Shown one piece after another: positions 1 to 6,706 of a stretch of 10,053 nt of DNA. The number at the start of each line of letters is the position of its first letter. The first letter of the stretch is position 1. Source of the stretch: Thalassiosira profunda (Eukaryota > Bacillariophyta > Thalassiosirophyceae > Thalassiosirales > Thalassiosiraceae). The notes under the pieces are model-generated. The model made no database searches and had not been told where the DNA came from. It worked only from the letters and a program-made list of their open reading frames with translations. The position numbers were made by a program, and so were the translations under genes. Location of the stretch: contig JALLAP010001028.1 in NCBI GenBank assembly GCA_036939355.1, positions 1 through 10,053 of the forward strand, read 5' to 3'.

Positions 1-392
1 CCCACGGCGAGGCAGATGGGGAGGTAGTCCACGTTGTTCGGGCTGAAGAGAGCTACCGTGTCGTCGGGCTGCAGGATGTACTCGGACTTGAGAGCTGACG
101 CGATGCCATGCATGTTGCTGTCGTACTGCGCAAAGGTCCGCGTCTCCCCCGTCGATCCGTCGCGTATCGCGATCTTGTTGACAAGGTGTGGGTCTTTCCA
201 TGCGGAGGCGACATATTCGGGCACGGCGGGGAAGTTGGAAATGTCGGCTATTGGAGGGAAGGGGCTCTCGACGACGTGGCGGTTGCACTTGTCCGCGAGC
301 GCTCCGTCTGGGCTGCGGAGGGGGGCTGTGGAGGCGAAGCTCCGGGCCGGCCGGGCCTTGGAGGCCGCGAGGCAGCGGCGCAGGGTCAGCAT
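1..392 (-). CDS. 4-coumarate-CoA ligase-like acyl-CoA synthetase (AMP-binding family), 5' part
   Basis: The minus strand reads open from an ATG at 392-390 to the window edge, giving 130 residues; the rest lies outside. Residues 1-22 (MLTLRRCLAASKARPARSFA then ST) are rich in Arg and Ala with no acidic residue and end in RSFAST, as in a mitochondrial presequence. Then come SPFPPI (43-48), a stretch like NKIAIRDGSTGETRTFAQ (about 70-88), and DDTVALFSPNNVDYLPICLA (109-128). This order is typical of the N-terminal subdomain of 4CL-like adenylate-forming enzymes, which activate a carboxylic acid with ATP and load it onto CoA. The AMP-binding motif itself is beyond the edge, so the substrate cannot be told; 4CL-like proteins of algae are often acyl- rather than coumaroyl-CoA ligases. 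No intron is needed in the visible part. The gene is divergent from the hydrolase at 770. The start region is repeated upstream (see repeat). Confidence 0.88.
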   Translation of the reverse strand, partial: MLTLRRCLAASKARPARSFASTAPLRSPDGALADKCNRHVVESPFPPIADISNFPAVPEYVASAWKDPHLVNKIAIRDGSTGETRTFAQYDSNMHGIASALKSEYILQPDDTVALFSPNNVDYLPICLAV

Positions 393-545
393 GTTGCTGG
401 GCGGCGATGGATTAGAGACTGCGGAGGCGTGGGCAAGATGTCACCCTCAATGCATGCACCGCCCAACGTCAACGTGCAACTCTGCCGCCAGGCAGGGTCA
501 ACATGGTATGGGCGGCGATGGATTGAGACGCGGCGGCGTGTGTCA
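381..545. repeat. Imperfect direct repeat covering the ligase start codon
   Basis: Two copies, about 381-433 and 493-545, are offset by 111-112 nt. Both contain CAGGGTCA, then A or G, then CATG, then GGGCGGCGATGGATT and GAGAC, followed by a GC-rich GCGG-rich tail. The left copy includes the start codon of the ligase gene on the minus strand. The right copy lies in its presumed 5' leader and keeps an equivalent ATG. The copies differ by small indels and substitutions, so this is an old or diverging local duplication. Confidence 0.75.
469..504 (-). other. Possible upstream ORF (11 codons) in the ligase 5' leader
   Basis: The upstream repeat copy has a minus-strand ATG at 504-502 that opens a short frame, MLTLPGGRVAR, closed by TGA at 471-469. 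Its first four residues match the start of the ligase (MLTL). If the transcript begins upstream of 504, this would be a uORF about 110 nt before the main start. Whether the transcript extends that far cannot be seen. Confidence 0.35.
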
Positions 546-631
546 GTCAACGCAGTGCGCACACGGCAACCTCTTCAACCTCCGTCCGCCCTCGTCCCAA
601 CAAAAATCTTTGCTCCCTCGAATAGATACTG

Positions 632-658
632 ATTCCTCTTTAGAGCCTACAGAGGAAT
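632..658. repeat. 8-bp inverted repeat
   Basis: ATTCCTCT at 632-639 and its exact complement AGAGGAAT at 651-658 are separated by 11 nt. It lies in the divergent promoter region, about 110 nt before the predicted hydrolase start. It could be a protein-binding dyad or chance. Confidence 0.4.
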
Positions 659-769
659 TAAAGATCGTTGAGGGCTGAGCAGAGACAAGCACCAGCACCG
701 CTCGCGCCCCTGCTATGCCCCTCGAACTGCCGTCGACGTAGCCGGTGATATGCACCGGGCCATTCTGGG

Positions 770-1881
770 ATGATCGCAGTCGCTAGGGGAGCCGCGTTCA
801 TACTCCTCCTGACGAGCCGGCGATCGACATCCTCCGAGCGAGGAACCTGGCGCAGCGTGAGTCGACCAATCCATCACACCCTGCTGATGCGCCATCAGAT
901 TGCAAATTAGGCACCTTTCTCCTCCAAAGAACCCTGCCGTCCTCCGCATCGAGCAGTCAGCCGCCGCTGCGGATCGCCTATCGCATACACCGCCCGTCGT
1001 TGCTGCCGAATCCGCACCCACAACCGGCGCCTCTGATCGTCGTGCACGGCGGCCCGTCTCTGCCTTCGGAATATCTCACTCCCCTCGCCGAGTGTCGACA
1101 TTTGCAAAACAGGGCAATCATCCTGTATGATCAGCTGGGGTGCGGATGGAGTTCCATCCCTCGACAGGACGAGTGGTACAGCGTTGAGCACATGGGAGAG
1201 GACCTCGGAGAGTTGATCCGCCATTTGGGAGAAAGTTGGAAGATGGATCGGTTTCATTTGCTCGGACACTCGCTGGGCGGGGCCATCGGCTACGAATACC
1301 TGAAACGACAGATTGAGAAGGGCGGGGAGAGAAGCGGGGAAGGAAGCGTGCTTCAGTGCCTTTCGCTGATTCTGTCCAATGCATCGACCAATTTTCAGCT
1401 GAGCTCGTCCGAGCAAATGCGGATGTTTCAGGAGTTTCAGCTGCAACACTTCCAAACTGCCATGCCAACGAAGAAAGAGCAGCGGCAAAGACCGCCGAGC
1501 ATACGAGATCAGTTCTTTCACACGCACATCTGCCGCACGCCCGACAAGCCAGCAGAGTTGGAATCGGCGCTGACTCGCCGGGGCAAGGAGTGGTCTGCAA
1601 ACGATTACGCCCTCTCGCCTCTCGATGCAGGCGCGATGAAACTAGCAGAAGCAGATGGCCACTTCCCACCAGTATTGCTAATTAGAGGGCAGCACGATTT
1701 CGTGACAAAAGAATGCACTTCCGGCTGGAAAGATGTCCTTGCATTGCCGTCAGAGGATGGGCCGGTATTCAAAGATATTGTATTGGAGGACTGCGCACAC
1801 TACCCTCACTTTGAGCAACCAGATACCTATTCGCACGAAATCAACAAATTTTGCACGATGGCCGAGCGGGACGAGCAATAA
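770..1881 (+). CDS. Proline iminopeptidase-family alpha/beta hydrolase (S33-like)
   Basis: Proposed join is 770-856 and 961-1881 (335 residues), with a 104-nt phase-0 intron, GTGAGT to GTCAG. Exon 1 gives a hydrophobic N-terminus (MIAVARGAAFILLLTSRRST), a possible signal peptide or anchor. The frame of exon 2 has no in-frame ATG before the conserved core, which supports an upstream exon. Visible motifs are HGGP at about 58-61 (oxyanion loop), DQLGCGWS from 86, and the nucleophile elbow GHSLGG with Ser133. Asp275 lies in LLIRGQHDF and His309 in DCAHYPHFEQ; with Ser133 they form a complete catalytic triad. The DQLGCG and HGGP motifs are those of proline iminopeptidases and related amino-acid amidases, so hydrolysis of an N-terminal residue or amide is likely; the exact substrate is not. 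The stop is 13 nt from that of the convergent HAD gene. The main body is near certain, the first exon less so. Confidence 0.85.
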
Positions 1882-1894
1882 AGCTAGCCCGCAC

Positions 1895-3120
1895 TTATCT
1901 TTGCGTGACAACTCCTGCAAAGTCATCCAGCGCCAGCACCTTCACTCTGGGCTCGCTTTCAGCCAGCGCCAACTCCTCCTTTGTGCAATAGCCCCACGAA
2001 CACAAGAAAAGCTTGACTCCTTCCAGCCGGTCGTCATCGAGGCATTTCGCAAGCGTCGGCCATCTGTCTTCGAAGAAGTGGGTATTGCCCGCTGCGTATC
2101 CACCTTTTTGCATCCGATCAACGATCACGTCCGCTTTTGATTTGTACATTCCTAAGCCGTAGATGCTATCGTCTGGCATTGCATCCGCTGCTATACCCGC
2201 ATGACGCACCAAGGCGGTGGCAAAGCGTTGTTGCTTTGTTGTGACCAATACCGATTCGCCCGGACAGTCTGTGATTCCTCGCGAGATTCCATCATAGAAA
2301 GTGTTGATATCCAACCACGAGCTCAGGTCGGATGCAATCCACTCATCTCGGACCTTGCCAAAGGTCTGTATCATGTCGCTCTCCTTTAGGTTGTGCTGAG
2401 ACAGCCACTCCTCTACCAATCTTTCGTATTGTTGTATGATCACGGGCACTGACATAGCAGGACTTCCAGCTGTGGCACCGGCCTTCTGCTCCAGGAATAC
2501 GCTCAGGAGCACGGGTATCTGCCACCCCACTTCAATCGCAGGGCGGATCTCGCGCATTTTGTCGAACAGCCAACAAGGAGGGGCGTCCCCGGACGAATCC
2601 TCCTCGTTTGGAATGGCGTCGAGCATTTTGCAAGTCCTCCACGCAGACACGGTGCACTGAGGAAGAAATGTTGCGTCAGAGGTGAAAGTAAGAGCGCCTT
2701 TTACATAGCATCAATCTCTTACCTCATCGCAGCTATCGCAGACCACTACCAAAGTGAAGAAGGTGCAAAGTAACATATGAGTGGTGATGCATGCATCCGT
2801 GCGGGTACAGATAGCAGAGATGATGATGCATCATTCGATCGGTGCATGCACCGTCACTTACCACCGTCGAAATCGAAGAGAAACAGACCATCTTTGGCCG
2901 ACGAATCCCCCATCGCTGCCATCCCGAGCCACACCCGATTTGTGCATGCAATAGGACGAGCGTGCACCGATGGGAGGGAGGAGGAAGAAGTCGCTGTCAC
3001 TTGCCCGTTTGCAGCGGGAAGGAACGCCGTGCTGGGCCTGGAGAGGGTCGACAGCGCGGCGAGGCAGGCGAATGGTGCAGACCTGGCCGGCAGTCTCATC
3101 AGCGACGACCTCATGAGCAT
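1895..3120 (-). CDS. Plastid-type HAD-superfamily hydrolase (phosphoglycolate phosphatase-like)
   Basis: Three exons on the minus strand: 3120-2862, 2745-2723 and 2656-1895, 347 residues. Intron 1 (2861-2746, GTAAGT to GTAG) is phase 1. Intron 2 (2722-2657, GTAAGA to TCAG) is phase 0. HAD motif I, FLFDFDGVVCDS (Asp83, Asp85), is split between exon 1 and the 23-nt exon 2. Motif II is VLVTTKQ (Thr233), the motif III lysine is near 268 (YKSKADVI), and motif IV is HFFEDR (Glu290, Asp291). FGKVRDEW, IYGLG and SWGY also match the plant and algal chloroplast HAD family annotated as phosphoglycolate-phosphatase-like; the true substrate is unproven. The N-terminus has a hydrophobic stretch and STA^FLP near residue 33, as in complex-plastid presequences. 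The start could also be the ATG at 3114 or 3099. It is divergent from the ArsS gene and convergent with the hydrolase. Confidence 0.88.
2746..2861 (-). promoter_or_regulatory. Intron 1 of the HAD gene with three perfect palindromes
   Basis: The 116-nt intron carries GATGCATGCATC (2786-2797), ATGATGCATCAT (2823-2834) and CGGTGCATGCACCG (2840-2853), all perfect palindromes of 12-14 bp centred on GCATGC or ATGCAT. A fourth TGCATGCA is in the adjacent coding exon at 2943-2950, and a fifth upstream of the ligase gene at 451-458. The clustering suggests a binding site for a dimeric transcription factor; that role is inferred. Confidence 0.5.
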
Positions 3121-3318
3121 GAGCACCGGTGGAGGGGGGCGCGGAGGAGGGACCGAGACGTCGCGAAGCGAGCCGAGAATTTTGGCCCACTTATCATTAT
3201 TTAGCGACGATTGTATCAAATAATAACGTGGTTGGTCGCCAAATAGGATAAAAGAGCTTCTTCACCTTCATCACTCCTCCTGCGCGCACTCCAGTGCACC
3301 TGCACCTTCCCAGCAACG
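3121..3318. promoter_or_regulatory. Compact divergent promoter, HAD gene / ArsS gene
   Basis: Only 198 nt lie between the two start codons. On the plus strand a TATA-like GATAAAAG at 3247-3254 sits about 65 nt before the ArsS ATG. A short dyad TTGGTCGCCAA is at 3232-3242 just upstream of it, inside an AT-richer block (about 3190-3255). No TATA-like element was recognised for the minus-strand gene. The pyrimidine-rich stretch 3256-3290 could be ArsS leader. Confidence 0.5.
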
Positions 3319-4821
3319 ATGACGGGACTCTGCATCCTTGCCGCGGCCGTCCTGGCCTGCCACTTCTCGGCCGACGCCTTCGCCGCCCCACGAGGCCAGC
3401 GGGTGGCGGCGCGGACACCTACACTTCTCCACTCCACCACCGACTGGTCGCGCCCGGACCTGGAGGGCACGTCCCTCGTGGACGACACCTTGCAGGAAAT
3501 GGCGACGGACAGAGACTTCCAGGAGCTGAGCAAGAAAATCGCCCGCATCGGCGTCGACGGCATGACCAAGGAGGAGCGAGCCACGCGGCGCCGCGCATTG
3601 GACGAGATCGGGGTGCCTAACTTCATGCAATTCGTGGTGGAGCACGACGACGGCCCCACTGCGGAGGGGTCGCCCATCAAAGACAAACAGCTGTATCGAT
3701 CGCGCCCGAACATTCTCCAGCTGAACATTGGCCTGTATTGCAATCAGGCGTGCAACCACTGCCACGTCGAGTCGTCGCCGTTGCGCAAGGAGGAGACCAT
3801 GGCGGCCGACGTCGCGGCCCGGTGCCTCGAGTTGTTGCGCAATTCGCCCGAGGTCGACACCCTCGATCTCACGGGGGGCGCGCCCGAGCTGAACGCGCAG
3901 TTCCGCTTTTTGGTGCGATTGGCGAGGGAGTGGGCCAAGGAAAATAAGCGGGAGTTGCGGATCATTGACCGGTGCAACCTTACCGTGCTGCTGGAGCCGG
4001 GCCAGGAGGATCTGGTGGACTTTCTGAAAGAGAACGAGGTGAACGTCGTGGCGTCTTTGCCGTGTTACGGAGAGGACAATGTAGATGCGCAGCGGGGGAG
4101 GGGCGTGTTTCAGCGGTCCATTGCGGCTCTGTTGAAGTTGAACGAGGCGGGGTACGGCACGCCAGAGCACCCCGAGCTGGAGCTGGATTTAGTGTACAAT
4201 CCCTCCGGTCCATTCCTGCCGCCGCCACAGGCGAGCTTGGAGGAGGATTACAAGCGGGAATTGAGAGAGAATTTCGGCATCCAGTTTGACAATCTGCTGA
4301 CCATCACGAACATGCCGGTAAGTGCAGAATGCACGTGATGTGCACATGCACTCACGTTCCTCACACTAACGCTGATCTCCTTTCAGATCAAGCGATTTGC
4401 CGATTTCCTCGCCAAGGAGGGGAAGATGAGGGAATACATGGAGCTGTTGGTCAACAATTACAATGCGCAGACCGTCGGGGGACTGATGTGTCTCAATACG
4501 GTGAGCGTGGGATGGGACGGGGCTCTGTACGACTGCGACTTTAATCAACAACTTGGTATGGGCGTCGTGGGCGAGAGTTTGACGAATGGAAGCGACAGGA
4601 AGCAAAAGCTCAGCGTCTTTGACATTGAGACGCTGGCGGATCTGGAAAAGTATGCGGTCAGGACGGACAATCACTGCTTTGGGTGCACGGCGGGGTCCGG
4701 GTGAGTCTTTTTGTTTGCCCGAACTCAAGTGGCATTTGCACTACGAGGACTTTTGCGTTGTATTGCTCATCTATTCTTATAATCCCTTTTCAGGTCTTCG
4801 TGTCAGGGCGCAACGGCTTAG
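3319..4821 (+). CDS. arsS: Arsenosugar biosynthesis radical SAM enzyme, ArsS-like, plastid-targeted
   Basis: Three exons: 3319-4317, 4387-4700 and 4794-4821, 446 residues. Introns are 69 nt (GTAAGT to TTTCAG, phase 0, branch-like CACTAAC) and 93 nt (GTGAGT to TTTCAG, phase 2). Residues 1-20 form a signal peptide, followed by ADA^FAAP at about 18-24. The radical SAM motif CX3CX2C is Cys141, Cys145, Cys148 in LYCNQACNHCHVE. Family hallmarks follow: DLTGGAPELN, IDRCNLTVLLEPGQEDL, ASLPCY, VYNPSG and LPPPQASLE. The C-terminal cysteine domain has GLMC, GWDGALYDCDFNQQL and CFGCTAGSGSSC. The bacterial family attaches the 5'-deoxyadenosyl group of SAM to dimethylated arsenic, the committed step to arsenosugars. 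The last conserved cysteine lies in the 28-nt third exon. Family membership is firm; activity and plastid location are inferred. Confidence 0.92.
4318..4386 (+). other. ArsS intron 1 with nested dyads
   Basis: Within 69 nt the intron holds GTGCA-GAA-TGCAC (4322-4334), a CACGTG box (4332-4337) and TGTGCACA (4339-4346), followed by a normal branch-like CTAAC and TTTCAG. The GTGCA and TGCAC units echo the palindromes in the HAD intron. Whether they regulate the gene is unknown. Confidence 0.4.
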
Positions 4822-5095
4822 TCCAAAGGTAAACTTACAGGCAGCTACTGATTGCATTGGCTTGCACCGTCTTTCTACTCTTTGCTTCCTACCGTCGTAT
4901 CAATTTCAAATTTCGATCGCGACTTTGTTGATATTTCGAATGGATTCAAATTTCCGACTTGATTTTATTTGAAAAGTTCGAATCAAATTTTCAAATGCAT
5001 TCAATTTTTTAAATAAAAAATTGAATGCATTTGTGGCTGGCAGGATCTTCGAGAAGGCGCGACCGGTTGAGCGCTTTCGGGACGCAACAAAAACG
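4822..5095. other. AT-rich spacer between ArsS and the next gene
   Basis: No gene is seen. Composition shifts sharply to AT from about 4895 to 5033. This stretch has repeated TTCAAATTT-like units (TTTCAAATTTCGA near 4904, ATTCAAATTTCC near 4944, ATCAAATTTTC near 4982) and ends in the hairpin at 4992-5033. The spacer must include the ArsS 3' end and the promoter of the gene at 5096. Confidence 0.6.
4992..5033. repeat. Perfect 19-bp foldback hairpin
   Basis: CAAATGCATTCAATTTTTT (4992-5010) is followed by a 4-nt loop AAAT and then its exact complement (5015-5033). Each arm contains an ATGCAT core. It could be a cruciform-forming element, a degenerate foldback or MITE end, or a transcript-level hairpin near the ArsS 3' end. 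No target-site duplication is visible and no transposase is nearby. Confidence 0.9.
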
Positions 5096-6706
5096 ATGGC
5101 CGCAACGCCCACGAAATTCAGCCTCGGCGGCATGCCCAGAACGCGGACTGGGCTGGTGCCGACGACGTATCAGAGAACGGCCGACCACCTTTCGGAGCCC
5201 AAACAGTGGGAGCAACTTCCGACGAAGCCAAAACCAACGCTGTACCCATTTCGTGGCGATTTTATCAACGCAAAGAACCGCAAGATTGCCCGCGAACGAA
5301 AGACGGCGAGGAAGGAGAAGCTGCGTCTGTTGAACAATGTGAGAAGGAGTAGCGGAGGAGACAGCCTCGGGAGCTCTTTGCTAGTGACACCGAGGATCCA
5401 GGAGGCGAGCTTGTCGTCGTCACAAGAAATTGCATCAGACAGCGCCAAACGGTGGGACTCTTACACCAAGCACATTTCTTGCCATCAGCTGTCCGACGAG
5501 CAAGAGCAGTCACGAACGCGAAACAAAAACAAATTCAGTGATTGGTTGAGGAGTGAAGCCTCGAAACGGCAACAGAGGAAGGGGCGCGAAGGGAAGGAGA
5601 ACAAAGATAACCAGCAGAACGAGGAGCCAGTCGTTCGACCGAGGAAACCGCCCGTTCCGAGGCTGTCTCGCCTCGCTCGAGGAGGAGAGAAGAAGGAGAA
5701 ACGCCGAGGAGGCGAGCTACCCTCGAGCGCCAAGCCAAATCAGCCAAACAAAACTGTCCCTGAGCAAAGCACGGAGAGCGCGCCGGCCAAAGTCCGTTAT
5801 TTAGATTTCATCACGGAGAAGATGGAGGAGCCGAAAGGGTGTGCTTCTGAACCTGCAATCCCTGACGCCACGGAAGATGACGGCGATGAAAGCAAATTCC
5901 GGAACCAAATCGAGCGAATCGTGCAACGCGCAGCGGAAATGGTATTGACTGAGCAACCGAATGAACCCGACGACGCCTCTCGCGAAAAGGACGAGAGCAC
6001 AGACACCTCTCCGGAGGCCAGCCCTGATGCGTCAACCGCAGCCAATGAACGGCGAGAACTCATTCAAAGTCGCAACGAGTTGGCTGCTCTCGAGAAGAAG
6101 CTTCGGCAGTTGTCCTCCTCTTCTGTCGCCGCAAGCGATGCACCTTCTCTGAGCTCTTCGGCTTTGATGGAGTCTCGAGAGGCAGGCTCCTTCGCGATGC
6201 TGGATGATACCGCTGCGACTTCCCACCGCGACGTCGACTCCTTGAGCGAGGCGATGCCACGGGCTCAAATACAGCCGATGAGCGTACCTGCGTGGCGAGA
6301 GGGAACGTTCGACAGCTCTCTTGATGCGAGCAGTATCCTGCGGGGTCTTGCCTTGAGCTCGTCTGGGTTGGAATCATCATTCCAGGTCTCCGACTCACGA
6401 GACTTGAGCACCGAGAATGTTGACTCCACTGCTGCAAGCGACGCGAACGACACTGCCACTGCAATGCCCAGAGAATTGTCCCCTGCCCTCTCGCAGCAAC
6501 AAAGCAATGCAATCAGGTTGGAGCCGTGTCCCGAGGAGGCTGCACTGCCGCCGGTCCAGCCATCTCTTGTGCCACAGAGGGTTCATTGGGACGAGGAGCC
6601 CTTCCCACGAGGCTTTGAAGCGTCGATGACCAGTGGTGACTTCCACGAGGCTTCCATCCATTGCAACCTCCTAAGACGGGCCAAGCGTTGGTGGACGATC
6701 TGTTAG
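5096..6706 (+). CDS. Unrecognised low-complexity protein with a short coiled-coil segment
   Basis: The frame gives 536 residues from the ATG at 5096, which has A at -3 and G at +4. The frame stays open further upstream to a TTG inside the hairpin, but that part has no ATG. The N-terminal 100 residues are basic and fairly ordered (TPTKFSLGGMPRTRTGLVPT, then PTLYPFRGDFINAKNRKIAR). A Lys/Arg/Glu-rich stretch follows (about 150-215). From about 265 to 495 the chain is acidic and Ser/Ala-rich, with one heptad-like helix (ERRELIQSRNELAALEKKLR, about 318-337). No catalytic motif, signal or membrane segment is visible, so no function is proposed. The last residues may be wrong: another frame just downstream encodes TGQALVDDLLAMLDEL and stops at 6726, which suggests a missed intron or indel near 6569-6675. 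Confidence 0.7.
   Translation: MAATPTKFSLGGMPRTRTGLVPTTYQRTADHLSEPKQWEQLPTKPKPTLYPFRGDFINAKNRKIARERKTARKEKLRLLNNVRRSSGGDSLGSSLLVTPRIQEASLSSSQEIASDSAKRWDSYTKHISCHQLSDEQEQSRTRNKNKFSDWLRSEASKRQQRKGREGKENKDNQQNEEPVVRPRKPPVPRLSRLARGGEKKEKRRGGELPSSAKPNQPNKTVPEQSTESAPAKVRYLDFITEKMEEPKGCASEPAIPDATEDDGDESKFRNQIERIVQRAAEMVLTEQPNEPDDASREKDESTDTSPEASPDASTAANERRELIQSRNELAALEKKLRQLSSSSVAASDAPSLSSSALMESREAGSFAMLDDTAATSHRDVDSLSEAMPRAQIQPMSVPAWREGTFDSSLDASSILRGLALSSSGLESSFQVSDSRDLSTENVDSTAASDANDTATAMPRELSPALSQQQSNAIRLEPCPEEAALPPVQPSLVPQRVHWDEEPFPRGFEASMTSGDFHEASIHCNLLRRAKRWWTIC

Larger units (their letters stand above)
393..769. promoter_or_regulatory. Divergent intergenic region between ligase and hydrolase genes
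   Basis: This 377-nt stretch separates two head-to-head genes and must carry both promoters unless one lies in a leader exon. It holds the start-region repeat, a TGCATGCA palindrome at 451-458, and an imperfectly spaced dyad at 632-658. No convincing TATA box or further gene is visible; open frames here are short and show no recognisable protein. Confidence 0.5.

Noticed and set aside
451..458. CRISPR-like or satellite repeat from the TGCATGCA copies
   Set aside because: Copies are short self-complementary words at irregular spacing, with no constant spacer length.
34..678. Plus-strand open frame of 214 codons at the left edge
   Set aside because: It overlaps the conserved ligase N-terminus on the other strand and its product is low-complexity with no recognisable motif.
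857..910. Alternative 54-nt intron in the hydrolase gene ending at ATTAG (910)
   Set aside because: The splice sites look good, but the resulting frame does not connect the only upstream ATG (770) with the catalytic frame; the acceptor at 960 does.
907..1669. Minus-strand open frames opposite the hydrolase
   Set aside because: They are antisense to the conserved alpha/beta hydrolase motifs and start or end arbitrarily.
3271..4170. Long minus-strand open frame (299 codons) opposite ArsS
   Set aside because: It lies antisense to a strongly conserved radical SAM coding region and its Arg/Leu/His-rich product looks like the mirror of GC-rich codons.
4992..5033. Rho-independent terminator
   Set aside because: The stem is AT-rich rather than GC-rich and the host is eukaryotic; the structure is kept as an unexplained hairpin.
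5021..5095. N-terminal extension of the unrecognised protein from TTG
   Set aside because: It would begin inside the AT-rich hairpin and has no ATG; the ATG at 5096 has a good context.
6060..6512. Minus-strand open frame of 150 codons opposite the unrecognised gene
   Set aside because: It is probably a shadow; Arg/Ser-rich, no motif, and it runs against the longer plus-strand frame.
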